The notes under the pieces are model-generated. The model ran no database searches, was not told where the DNA came from, and was given only the letters and a program-made list of their open reading frames with translations. Made by a program: the position numbers and the translations under genes. 29,067 nucleotides of DNA, taken from JBGSKY01 sp041740995. GTDB lineage: Bacteria > Planctomycetota > Planctomycetia > Pirellulales > Pirellulaceae. This document shows positions 1 through 8,364 of the stretch, piece by piece (the first letter of the stretch is position 1; each line of letters begins with the position of its first letter). The stretch lies in assembly GCA_041740995.1 (NCBI GenBank), contig JBGSKY010000235.1:1-29067 (forward strand), given 5' to 3'.

Positions 1-3
1 CGT

Positions 4-185
4 GGGCGTGAAATGCGGGACCGGAGGGCTTGCGCCCTTCCGCTATTGTTTAGCGTTAGCGGCGCGGCGCGAGCCGTCCGGTTCTTTGGCAAGTCGACTT
101 GGGCGAGAAATGCGGGACCGGAGGGCTTGCGCCCTTCCGCTATTTTTTAGCGTTAGCGGCGCGGCGCGAGTCGTCCGGTTCTTTA
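4..185. repeat. Tandem 97-bp hairpin repeat, two copies
   Basis: Two near-identical units start at 4 and 101, an exact 97-bp period without indels. Each contains an imperfect inverted repeat: a left arm beginning ACCGGAGGGCTTGCGCCC (20 and 117) and a right arm ending GAGCCGTCCGGTT or GAGTCGTCCGGTT (to 83 and 180), with a T-rich gap between. The arms can pair into a long hairpin. About 33 bp of spacer separates the units, and the same spacer sequence already begins at position 4, so the array probably continues off the left edge. A short open frame through here is only repeat sequence. Extragenic hairpins of this kind are, to my knowledge, common in planctomycete genomes; function unknown. Confidence 0.85.
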
Positions 186-295
186 ACGTAATCTGCGTGC
201 GGGGGTTTGTTCGCTAGCGAAGTTCCTATTACTATGGGGAATTCGCAGCCCGAACACCGACTCCTCTCCATTTTTGCCGTAGACGATCATCGGAA

Positions 296-949
296 ATGCA
301 AAAAATCACGCTTCAAGTGTTGCAGGGTTCCGATCGCGGAAAAACCTTTACCGAAGTTGCAATGCCGATGACAATCGGCCGCGAAGAAGGCAATGCGGTC
401 CAGCTGAACGATGAACGGATCAGCCGCTTTCACGTCAAAATCCAAATCGACAATGACCATCTAGTGCTGACCGATCTGGACAGCACCAACGGCACACAAG
501 TTAACGGGCTTGACTGCCAATTGCGTATCCTGCGTATCGGCGATGTCATCTCAGTCGGGCGATCGGCGTTGCTGGTCGGCTCGCGGGAGCAAATCGCTGA
601 CCGTGTTGAATCGATGACGGCAACTGGCGATTCACCCAATGCATCCAATCAAGACGATGGCGATTTTGAAATGTCGTCTGACGCCGAAGTTAATTATGCT
701 GTCAAGCAAATTCGCAGCGCCCGCGACGAGTTCGTTGTGCCCTCGAAACTTACGCCGTGCCAATCCGCTCAGCTTTCCGAGTTGCTTGAAAACATCAACC
801 ATCGCTTGACGACGATCATCGGCCAGACAAAAGTCATCGACGAAGTCCCAACGGTTGAAATAAACACCGTTCACTGGCAATTGATGCTCGATTTGACAGC
901 GAATTTAGCCACGCTGGTCCGAACGATCGCGGATCCCAACGAATCGTAA
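296..949 (+). CDS. FHA-domain protein
   Basis: A 217-residue soluble protein with an N-terminal forkhead-associated domain (about residues 5-95) of the kind that binds phosphothreonine peptides. The signature residues are present: GRE at 28-30, SRFH at 43-46 and STNGT at 63-67 followed by VNG. The rest (about 100-217) has no family I recognise; it has an acidic linker and a helical stretch around 148-175. No signal peptide is seen. The ATG at 296 has only a weak purine-rich stretch (CGGAA) just upstream. It presumably reads the output of Ser/Thr kinases, which planctomycetes carry in large numbers, but no kinase gene is in the window, so the partner is unknown. Confidence 0.85.
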   Translation: MQKITLQVLQGSDRGKTFTEVAMPMTIGREEGNAVQLNDERISRFHVKIQIDNDHLVLTDLDSTNGTQVNGLDCQLRILRIGDVISVGRSALLVGSREQIADRVESMTATGDSPNASNQDDGDFEMSSDAEVNYAVKQIRSARDEFVVPSKLTPCQSAQLSELLENINHRLTTIIGQTKVIDEVPTVEINTVHWQLMLDLTANLATLVRTIADPNES

Positions 950-960
950 CGCTGTAGGTC

Positions 961-1003
961 ACGTCAAGTCCCGGCCCACTCGCGTGGGCAGCAATCTTGA
1001 CGT
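961..1003 (+). terminator. Two-tier stem-loop after the FHA gene
   Basis: The outer stem ACGTCAAG (961-968) pairs perfectly with CTTGACGT (996-1003). The inner stem GCCCAC (974-979) pairs with GTGGGC (984-989) around a TCGC loop. It begins 12 nt after the FHA stop codon and precedes the large heme protein gene. No clear T-tract follows, so it may be a terminator, an RNA-stability element or a leader structure of the downstream gene. Confidence 0.45.
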
Positions 1004-1101
1004 CGCTCGATCGTTTCTGCTAACAACGCCAATGGAGCTTTGCTGGCTCCCGTGGCAACGCTATCTGTCACGATTTGTTTCGCACCACAAAATTTGGTTC
1101 G

Positions 1102-4100
1102 GTGAATCGCGTGATCAGCTTATTTCGCTTCCGACGCTCGCTGCAAAGCCATTCAGCTTCCGTCATTTTTGCTTTTGTCGCCCTCGCCACCACGCTGGCC
1201 AACGCTCAAAAGTATGATGCAAGGCAACCGTCGTCGGTTCGCTATCAACAGCAAAGCCAAGGAATTAGTCGCCCACAAGCCGCTTCGTTGCCGCCCGCCC
1301 AGTGGGTCTGGGTGGCCGGGATGCAGCAAGGACAAGTTCCCGTCGGCGATATATATTTTCGCAAATCGATTCAGCTTCCCAAGGTTCCAATCGCGCGGAT
1401 CCAAATTGCCGCAGACGACGCTTACGAAGTCTATATTAATGGACGCAGAGTTGGCACGGGCGCAGGGGTGAATAACCTTACTACCCACGAGTGTGCTCCG
1501 TTGATTATTGGCGGTGACAACATAATTGCGATCCGCGCGTCCAACCGAGTTGGCGGAACGGGTGCCGTTTTCGCTCGCTTCTACGTTCAACTGACCGACG
1601 GCCAGTGGCGTGGCATGGGCAGTTCAACGACATGGAAAGCCAGCTCGCGACTTGAAGCCGGTTGGCAAACCAATTCATTCGACGATTCTCGCTGGCAAAA
1701 CGCCGTCCTTGCCGGCGCGTCCGCTTCGCCAGCACGTCCAGGTAACCCATCGGTTCCGGTTGCAGGCAGTGACTTGCTCGAAAAACCCGAAGCGATCGGC
1801 AGCGGTATTTCCAAATCGACATCGCTTGCCGCTTCGTCCGCCAGCTCTTCGCGCCAAACCGCGACCGGAAACACCGACAGCGAAACTTCGAAAAATCCAA
1901 CTACGACTCTGACCAGCGTCAAAAAGAACTTGACCAAATCGGGCGTTGACCTGAGCCAGCGATTTTCGGCCCCGTCAGGTTTCGTTGTCGAGCAAGTCGT
2001 CGACGAAATCGATAGCGGCTCGGTCATCGCGATGGCTTTCAACGAGTTTGGCCACATCATCGCTTCGCAGGAAGGCGGCCCGCTGTTGCTGATCTATGAA
2101 ACCGGCAAAGAGAAAAAGACTCAGCGCGTGCGAACTTACTGCGATCTAGTCAAAAACGTGCAAGGCATCCTGCCGCTCAACGGCGATCTCTACGTGACCG
2201 GCGAAGGCCCCGAGGGCAACGGCCTTTATCGGCTGATCGACGCCGATCGCGACGGTCGATTGGAAGCGGCTGAAAAGGTCTTCAACGTCAAAGGGATCAA
2301 CGGCGAACACGGTGCCCACCAAATCGCACTTGGCCCCGACGGGATGCTGTATGTTGTCATGGGCAACCACGTCCAGCTTGACGCGACGATTTCTCCGACC
2401 AGCCCTTACCGATTCACTTACGAAGGCGACCTTGTCCGACCACGACGTGAAGACCCAAGCGGTCATGCGGCGGGAATGAAGGCTCCGGGCGGAACCGTCG
2501 TCCGCGTCGACTTGCGAACCAAAGCAATCGATATCGTCGCTGGAGGGCTGCGAAACGCTTACGATTTGGCGTTCCATCCTTCGCAAGGACTATACTTGCA
2601 GGACAGCGACATGGAAGCCGACATCGGCACGACTTGGCATCGCTCGACAAGCTTGTTCAAGATCACCGAAGGCGGCGAATACGGCTGGCGCAGCGGATGG
2701 GCCGCTTGGCCAGATTACTTCGTCGACCGACTGCCGCCGACCGCTGACACCGGACGTGGCTCGCCGACAGGAGCCGTTTTCTATGATCACTATCAGTTCC
2801 CCGCGGAATATCACGAGCAGCTATTCTTGGCCGACTGGTCGCAGGGCCGAATCGTTCGCGTCGATGTGACGCCGAAAAAAGATGGCAGCCTGCGTGAGCC
2901 CAAAGAGTTCGTGACCGGCACGCCGATGAACGTTACCGACCTGGACATCGGACCCGATGGCAGCCTCTACTTTTCCACTGGAGGCCGTGGAACTGGCGGC
3001 GGAATTTATCGCGTTCGTTGGACCGGCGCTCCGATGCTGGCCGAATCTGAATGGGGAACCGGCATTGCACGAGCGATCCGTCAACCGCAGCTCAATTCTG
3101 CTTGGGGTCGTCAATCGATCGCCATGCAAAAACGCGAACTTGGCGGTCAATGGGACGAGCTTATTGCGGGCGTCGCCTTTTCGCCAGACAATCCGTCGCG
3201 CTATCGGCTGCGCGCCCTCGATTTGATGCAGTTGGTTGGTCCGGTGCCGAGCACCAATTTGCTGATCGATTTGTCTCGCACACCAAGCGAACCGCTGCGA
3301 GTCAAAGTCGCCGAGCAATTGGCGCTGCATCCAGAAGATCCCAAAGTTATCGAACGGCTGTCGGCCATGGTCCGAGACAGCAGCGTGTTGGTTCGTCGCG
3401 CAGCGGCCGAGTCACTTGTGCGCACCGATTCCACTTGCGATGCGAGCGACCTGTTAAGTCTGCTTGCGACTGATGATCGTCAATCGCAGTTCCTTGCTCG
3501 ACGATTGTTGTTGCGTCTGCCTCAAGATCAATGGCTCGGCGCGACGCTAGACAGCGACAAACCGTCCGTGGTAATTAACGGCATATTGGCCAGTACGATT
3601 CAGTCGCCGACGCCTGAAAATGCGGCTCGCTGCCTCGATCGCTTACATGATTTACTGCGCAGCTATCTCAGCGACGAATCGTTCGTCAACTTGCTTCGCG
3701 TTTACGAAGTGGTTTTGCATCTTTCGCCGACCACACAACCGCAATTGCAACGTGTCCGAGATTTCGTCAATCGCGAATTTCCGGCAGGTCAACCAATCAT
3801 CAACCGCGAGCTGATTCGTTTGGCCGCGTACTCCAACTGTACTGAGATTTCCGATCGCGTCCTGACTTACTTGACGGCCGATGTTCCGCTGGCTGACCGC
3901 GTTCATGTGGCGATGTACGCTTGCGGTTACTGTACCAACTGGACGGCAGAACAACGGACAACGCTGCTCGAATTTTTCGAAGACGCACAAAAAACCGAGG
4001 GCGGCAGCAGCTATGGTTTGTACATCATGCAAGTCTGCCAGGGGCTCGGCTCGCAACTGACAGAGGCCGAAGCAATTGCGTTTCTCAAGAAGGGCGCCGA

Positions 4101-5202
4101 CTATCCAAACGCTGCATTGTCAGGCTTGCCCAAGTTACCTCAAACGCTCGGTGTCGCTGAATATGAAGAGCTGGTCGGTTTGGACATGCAGATCGACAAA
4201 CAGGGCTTCGAATCCGATTCCTACAAACGGCTCAAGACCGGACTGACAGCGATCTTGGCTCGCAGCGGCGACGAACGCTCGATGCGTTATCTGCGTCAAG
4301 TTTGGCGACGCAGCCCTGATCGTCGCCCAAGCGTCGCCCTTGCCCTGGCGCAACAACCCGAAGGCGACAACTGGGATTACATTGTTCGTTCTTTGAATAT
4401 TCTTGAACCGTATGCGACTGCTGATGTGCTGGAAGCTTTAGCATCGGTTCCGATTGCGACCGACGATGCCGAAGCGTTGCGACAAACGATTCTGCACGCC
4501 CTGAAATTGCAGGAAAGCGGTGCCTCTCCGCTGCCGGCTTTCAAGCTGCTTGCGTATTGGGCTGGCGACGACAAAGCGGCTGAGGCGACAACGGCAGACG
4601 AAAAGATTGCCGCTTGGCAAGAGTGGTACATGCTAACGTATCCGAACAAACCCGACCCGAGCCTGCCAAAAGCCGAAGAGTCGAAATGGTCGGTCGATGA
4701 CATCGAAAATTATCTGCAAAGCGAACAAGGTCAATTCGGCGTTGCTTCCAACGGAAAAGAAGTTTTCGTGAAAGCTCAATGCGCCGCTTGCCATCGTTAC
4801 GGCGACGTCGGAACCCGCGTCGGGCCAGACTTGAACTCGATCGCTTCACGCTTTACCCGGCGCGAAACGCTGGAGTCGATCTTGTACCCATCGCAGGTCA
4901 TCAGCGACCAATACAGCAGCAGCAAAGTGCTGACCCGCGATGGCTCGATCCACTCGGGAATGTCGAGCACTGACGAATCGGGAAACATCCGCTTGACCAA
5001 CGCGTCTGGCGAAACGACGACGGTTACAGCCGACGAGATCGAAGAGGTCTTGGTATCAAAAACATCGCTAATGCCATCAGGTTTGATGAACCACCTAACG
5101 CAGCCTGAAGTCCGCGACTTGATGTGCTACCTAGGTTTGTTAGCCGAACAAACCGCTGCCGACCAAGTTGCAACATTGCCTGGCCAAACCACCCGACGAT
5201 AG
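1102..5202 (+). CDS. Exported PVC-type dehydrogenase with c-type heme domain
   Basis: A 1,366-residue exported protein of the Pirellula/Verrucomicrobium membrane-bound dehydrogenase type. Order: signal peptide (basic n-region, hydrophobic core, cleavage near ANA-Q around residue 35); a beta-rich module at about 40-205 resembling the galactose-binding-like modules of rhamnosidases; a Ser/Thr-rich linker at about 215-280; a predicted beta-propeller dehydrogenase domain at about 282-640 with the typical GEHGAHQIALGPDG stretch; a helical HEAT-like region; and a C-terminal heme domain with CAACH at about 1227-1231. The substrate is unknown; relatives often occur with sugar or sulfatase catabolism, but none is here. 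No in-frame ATG is available. I chose GTG 1102 because it gives a normal signal peptide; TTG 1075 and GTG 1111 are alternatives, and none has a good ribosome site. Confidence 0.88.
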   Translation: MNRVISLFRFRRSLQSHSASVIFAFVALATTLANAQKYDARQPSSVRYQQQSQGISRPQAASLPPAQWVWVAGMQQGQVPVGDIYFRKSIQLPKVPIARIQIAADDAYEVYINGRRVGTGAGVNNLTTHECAPLIIGGDNIIAIRASNRVGGTGAVFARFYVQLTDGQWRGMGSSTTWKASSRLEAGWQTNSFDDSRWQNAVLAGASASPARPGNPSVPVAGSDLLEKPEAIGSGISKSTSLAASSASSSRQTATGNTDSETSKNPTTTLTSVKKNLTKSGVDLSQRFSAPSGFVVEQVVDEIDSGSVIAMAFNEFGHIIASQEGGPLLLIYETGKEKKTQRVRTYCDLVKNVQGILPLNGDLYVTGEGPEGNGLYRLIDADRDGRLEAAEKVFNVKGINGEHGAHQIALGPDGMLYVVMGNHVQLDATISPTSPYRFTYEGDLVRPRREDPSGHAAGMKAPGGTVVRVDLRTKAIDIVAGGLRNAYDLAFHPSQGLYLQDSDMEADIGTTWHRSTSLFKITEGGEYGWRSGWAAWPDYFVDRLPPTADTGRGSPTGAVFYDHYQFPAEYHEQLFLADWSQGRIVRVDVTPKKDGSLREPKEFVTGTPMNVTDLDIGPDGSLYFSTGGRGTGGGIYRVRWTGAPMLAESEWGTGIARAIRQPQLNSAWGRQSIAMQKRELGGQWDELIAGVAFSPDNPSRYRLRALDLMQLVGPVPSTNLLIDLSRTPSEPLRVKVAEQLALHPEDPKVIERLSAMVRDSSVLVRRAAAESLVRTDSTCDASDLLSLLATDDRQSQFLARRLLLRLPQDQWLGATLDSDKPSVVINGILASTIQSPTPENAARCLDRLHDLLRSYLSDESFVNLLRVYEVVLHLSPTTQPQLQRVRDFVNREFPAGQPIINRELIRLAAYSNCTEISDRVLTYLTADVPLADRVHVAMYACGYCTNWTAEQRTTLLEFFEDAQKTEGGSSYGLYIMQVCQGLGSQLTEAEAIAFLKKGADYPNAALSGLPKLPQTLGVAEYEELVGLDMQIDKQGFESDSYKRLKTGLTAILARSGDERSMRYLRQVWRRSPDRRPSVALALAQQPEGDNWDYIVRSLNILEPYATADVLEALASVPIATDDAEALRQTILHALKLQESGASPLPAFKLLAYWAGDDKAAEATTADEKIAAWQEWYMLTYPNKPDPSLPKAEESKWSVDDIENYLQSEQGQFGVASNGKEVFVKAQCAACHRYGDVGTRVGPDLNSIASRFTRRETLESILYPSQVISDQYSSSKVLTRDGSIHSGMSSTDESGNIRLTNASGETTTVTADEIEEVLVSKTSLMPSGLMNHLTQPEVRDLMCYLGLLAEQTAADQVATLPGQTTRR

Positions 5203-5213
5203 GCACGATCGAT

Positions 5214-5239
5214 GCAATCCAGGCCCCGTCCTGGATTGC
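5214..5239 (+). terminator. Perfect stem-loop after the heme protein gene
   Basis: GCAATCCAGG (5214-5223) pairs perfectly with CCTGGATTGC (5230-5239) around a six-base loop, starting 11 bases after the stop codon at 5200-5202. There is no T-run after it, so rho-independent termination is only likely by position and symmetry. Confidence 0.55.
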
Positions 5240-5380
5240 GCGAAACAATCGCTACAAACGAATCGGAAAGCCGCACAACGACTGCGCTTGTACGCAATGC
5301 AAGATTCTAGTAAACGCTAGAGATAAATTTCGGCTTTATGGTTCGCTATTGACGAACGCTCGCCAGCAATTGATTCGTAT

Positions 5381-6979
5381 ATGTCGATACCCGCTCACAT
5401 CAACCGACAATGCGAAGACCTTTCGTCGCTCTTGGGCGATACGTGTCTACCGTGCGCGATCGACGAGCGGAACGAGGCGCTAAGTCTAAAGATGGCTTCG
5501 ATCTACCGCGGCGCCTTTCAAGACGATGCCGATCCTTGTATCGAGCTCATGCGTCGCGTGGCGGACAAAGGTCGTCAGCTGGCCGCTCAACTGGCTGGCA
5601 ACGATCGAATCGTATTCGCCGTTCCGCTGCAACACCATGGCACTCAGCGGTGGTTCGCCATCGGTCGGACTTGGCAAAAAAATATCGACCAGTTCCAACG
5701 CATGCTCGACATCGGAACCGAAGCGAGCAAGCGACAATACATTCTCGACGTCCAACAGGGTTCGATCGATCAAGCAGAACTAGCCGTCCGTCAGTCGCTG
5801 CAAGAACGCAACTGGATTCGCGAGCTGGCATCGTATACGCACGATCGAAAGCGGACGAGCAGCAGTGCGCTGACCAACCGCGTCTTGGCCCAATTGCAGA
5901 CCATGGTTGGTGCCGACGCGATCGCACTTCTGCCCGCAACCTTGAACGACCAGACCGACCAAATCATGCGACCGGCCATGCAGACTGCGGGCGTCTGGAA
6001 GCTGGACGACTTTCGCCAATTGCTCAAATTCGTCGGACTACCGCACACCGGTGACTACATCGTTCAAAACGATCGAAATTTTCAACTGCAAAATGGCATC
6101 TGCAAAGAGTTGATCGTGGTCCAAGTTGGTACAAGCGTTGCGCTTGGATACTTGCTCGCTATCAATCGTCGGATCGATTCCAAAGTTCCGCTGCGTCGCA
6201 TTTCCGATCGGAAGTTCACTGGTACAGAAGCCGCGATGCTGATCGAAGCCGCTGCGTTTTTCGAGTCCGAGGTCGCCCAGCAGCATATGATGGACGAGTC
6301 AGAAAAGTTGATTATCGGCACGCTGCGTTCAATGAGCAGTGCGATCGAAGCCCGCGACCCGTATACTCGCGGCCATAGCGAACGAGTCGCTCGGCTGAGT
6401 TACAAGCTCGCTAAGAAGCTCAGTATTCCGATCGAGAAATGCCGCGAAATCTATATTACCGGCGTCCTACATGATATCGGAAAAATCGGCATTCCCGATC
6501 ACGTGCTGCTTAAGCCGGGCGCTCTTGAACCCGAAGAACTGGCGATTATTCAGCGTCACCCATCCATTGGCCATCATATTCTAAGCGACCTCAAACGGCT
6601 CGACTTCGTTTTGCCGGGAGTCTTGTATCATCATGAACGCTGGGACGGTCGCGGCTATCCACACCAGTTGAAAGGCGAAGAAATACCGCTGATGGCACGT
6701 ATCCTTGCTGTCGCCGATTCGTTCGACGCCATGACCAGTTCGCGACCGTATCGATCGGCGATGTTAGTCGAACGAGCGAAATCGATCATGTTCGACGGCG
6801 CTGGTGCGCAATGGGACCATGACATCTGCCACACCTTTCTCAAGTGGCTTGACGATCGAACCGCAGACGACAACTGCGAAGACCCCTTGGGTGTGATGCA
6901 AGAAGAGCTCGACTTTAACGCCAACAACGTTTCGACTCAGCCTACCGTCACTGCAAGCGAGAACGTCCGCGTGCTCTAA
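5381..6979 (+). CDS. GAF/HD-GYP domain phosphodiesterase
   Basis: A 532-residue cytoplasmic signalling enzyme expected to hydrolyse cyclic di-GMP. Residues 1-150 are unassigned, a GAF-like sensory region covers about 155-305, and the HD-GYP domain about 310-480. The metal and signature residues are all visible: RGHSERV, HD at 364-365 in HDIGKIG, RHP, HH at 417-418 leading into RWDGRGYP (GYP 425-427), and VADSFDAM. It therefore looks catalytically competent. There is no receiver domain, so control is probably through the N-terminal and GAF regions. It sits alone, 178 bp after the heme protein gene with a stem-loop in between, so it probably has its own promoter. The start at 5381 lacks an obvious ribosome site. 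Confidence 0.9.
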   Translation: MSIPAHINRQCEDLSSLLGDTCLPCAIDERNEALSLKMASIYRGAFQDDADPCIELMRRVADKGRQLAAQLAGNDRIVFAVPLQHHGTQRWFAIGRTWQKNIDQFQRMLDIGTEASKRQYILDVQQGSIDQAELAVRQSLQERNWIRELASYTHDRKRTSSSALTNRVLAQLQTMVGADAIALLPATLNDQTDQIMRPAMQTAGVWKLDDFRQLLKFVGLPHTGDYIVQNDRNFQLQNGICKELIVVQVGTSVALGYLLAINRRIDSKVPLRRISDRKFTGTEAAMLIEAAAFFESEVAQQHMMDESEKLIIGTLRSMSSAIEARDPYTRGHSERVARLSYKLAKKLSIPIEKCREIYITGVLHDIGKIGIPDHVLLKPGALEPEELAIIQRHPSIGHHILSDLKRLDFVLPGVLYHHERWDGRGYPHQLKGEEIPLMARILAVADSFDAMTSSRPYRSAMLVERAKSIMFDGAGAQWDHDICHTFLKWLDDRTADDNCEDPLGVMQEELDFNANNVSTQPTVTASENVRVL

Positions 6980-7067
6980 TCGCAACTGGATTTCAGGGGC
7001 TGCAGCCTTAAAGGCCAATGACGTTATTCGCCAAGGGCGCAGCGAATCGCCTCCGTGGATTTATCGG

Positions 7068-7170
7068 TTTAGCATTAGCGGTCCGGCGCAAGCCGTCCGG
7101 TTCCTCGGCAATTGAACGTGGACGCGAATAAGAAGAACCGGAGGGCTCGCGCCCTTCCGCTACGGTTTAG
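7068..7170. repeat. Diverged piece of the hairpin repeat
   Basis: A right-arm-like sequence (7068-7103, ending AGCCGTCCGGTTC), a 32-bp spacer similar to the one at the left edge of the window, and a left-arm-like sequence (7136-7170, ACCGGAGGGCTCGCGCCC). The arms are therefore in the order arm 2, spacer, arm 1: the junction between two tandem units of the 97-bp array, not one complete hairpin unit. It fills much of the 314-bp gap between the HD-GYP and ATP-grasp genes. The rest of that gap holds a short palindrome at 6998-7007 and nothing else I can identify. Confidence 0.75.
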
Positions 7171-7293
7171 AGCCTATCCGAAAAAACGCCAAATTGCGCG
7201 ACAACACCGTTAGATGGAGATTTTCGTTAAGATAGAGCAACGCTTTCAGATCGCGACACCGACCGCATACTTTCAGACAAAGAATTTGACTTG

Positions 7294-8337
7294 ATGAATC
7301 CACCGCTCTCGATTGGAATCTTTGAAAGTATCTGTGGCGGAATGACAGGCAAAGAGCTGCCCGAAAACTTCATCGACGAAGGCTTCGAAATGCTCCGCGA
7401 CCTTTGCGAATTGTTCGCTGAACAAGGCGAATATCGCGTAGAAACCTGTATCGACCCCAAAATTCTCGGCTCGCGGGAATTGGACATGGACGGACTGGTC
7501 GTCCACGAAATCGACTACAAAGACCTCGACGCGAAAACAGAATCCGATCGGCTGCAACAGTGGCTGGGTATCGCTGCGAACCTGCAATTGGCCGTTCTGA
7601 TCGCTCCAGAATATAACGGCCAACTTTCACGATTTGTCGAGACGTTCGAAGCGGCCCGCATCCCACTGCTCAACTGCAAGTCGCCGTTCGTCAATTTCGC
7701 CAGCGATAAAATGGCGGTCTCAAAATTTTGTCAGCAACATCATATCGCTCATCCGCCAACCTACTTGCTCTCCGAATTTCTCGCCGCTGCCACCAGCCCT
7801 TTGGCTGATGGTCCAGTAGTGCTAAAACCTCGCGACGGAGCAGGCAGCTTGCACATCAAATGTTTTGCCGAACTGGCCGCCCTCCGCCGCGAGTTGCTTG
7901 AACATGCCGCTGATTATTCGGAACCAGAGCGTTGGATTGTCCAACGATGGGTTGTCGGCAAAGCGTCCAGCCGTTCGGTAATTGTGCATCGCGACGGGAC
8001 CGTCCGCTACTTGCCGTGGATGGAACAAGTTCTCGACGTGCACTCGATCGGAACCGCCAGCGACGCCGCGACAGTCGCTTTCTCATCTGCCCAGCCGCAA
8101 ACGGAAATGAACCCATCAATCGGACGAGAGCTTATGGGACAAATTCTCAAGCATTTCGACGGTCAAACGCTCGGCTGGATCGGCTTCGATTTTGTTTTGG
8201 TGCCCAAGCAGGACCATGTCGAAGCGGTTTTGATCGAGATTAACCCGCGCCTGACGACCACCTTCGTCATGATCGATCCGGACGCCTTCCAAGACGACCT
8301 GCTCGATTGCTTGGCCAGCGTTTTCCAACGAGATTGA
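7294..8337 (+). CDS. ATP-grasp ligase (COG1821-like)
   Basis: A 347-residue cytoplasmic protein with an ATP-grasp fold. Visible motifs are the lysine-bearing nucleotide-binding stretch VVLKPRDGAGS in the middle and the metal-binding end EINPRLTTTFV near the C-terminus. ATP-grasp enzymes join a carboxylate to an amine or thiol through an acyl phosphate. The INPRLTT ending recalls the COG1821 group, which includes the tyramine-glutamate ligase MfnD and the ATP-grasp protein of bacterial methanofuran/tetrahydromethanopterin gene sets; planctomycetes do carry that C1 pathway. No other C1 gene is in the window, so this role is a suggestion only. ATG 7294 is preferred over the TTG directly before it. 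It converges with the sigma-54 activator gene, ending 27 bp from it. Confidence 0.8.
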   Translation: MNPPLSIGIFESICGGMTGKELPENFIDEGFEMLRDLCELFAEQGEYRVETCIDPKILGSRELDMDGLVVHEIDYKDLDAKTESDRLQQWLGIAANLQLAVLIAPEYNGQLSRFVETFEAARIPLLNCKSPFVNFASDKMAVSKFCQQHHIAHPPTYLLSEFLAAATSPLADGPVVLKPRDGAGSLHIKCFAELAALRRELLEHAADYSEPERWIVQRWVVGKASSRSVIVHRDGTVRYLPWMEQVLDVHSIGTASDAATVAFSSAQPQTEMNPSIGRELMGQILKHFDGQTLGWIGFDFVLVPKQDHVEAVLIEINPRLTTTFVMIDPDAFQDDLLDCLASVFQRD

Positions 8338-8364
8338 GCAAGCAGGCCAAGACCGGTCTACGCG

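Noticed and set aside
4..185. Possible CRISPR array
   Set aside because: Units are 97 bp, internally palindromic, and the spacer is itself conserved; no cas genes.
2..217. 71-codon open frame at the left edge
   Set aside because: It runs through the tandem hairpin repeat and its protein is a repeat of itself; not a gene.
219..230. Match to part of an FRT-like half-site (GAAGTTCCTATT)
   Set aside because: Only one half is present, with no proper inverted partner and no recombinase; chance match.
6998..7007. Palindrome GGCTGCAGCC after the HD-GYP gene
   Set aside because: No loop and no T-tract; too short to call a terminator with confidence.
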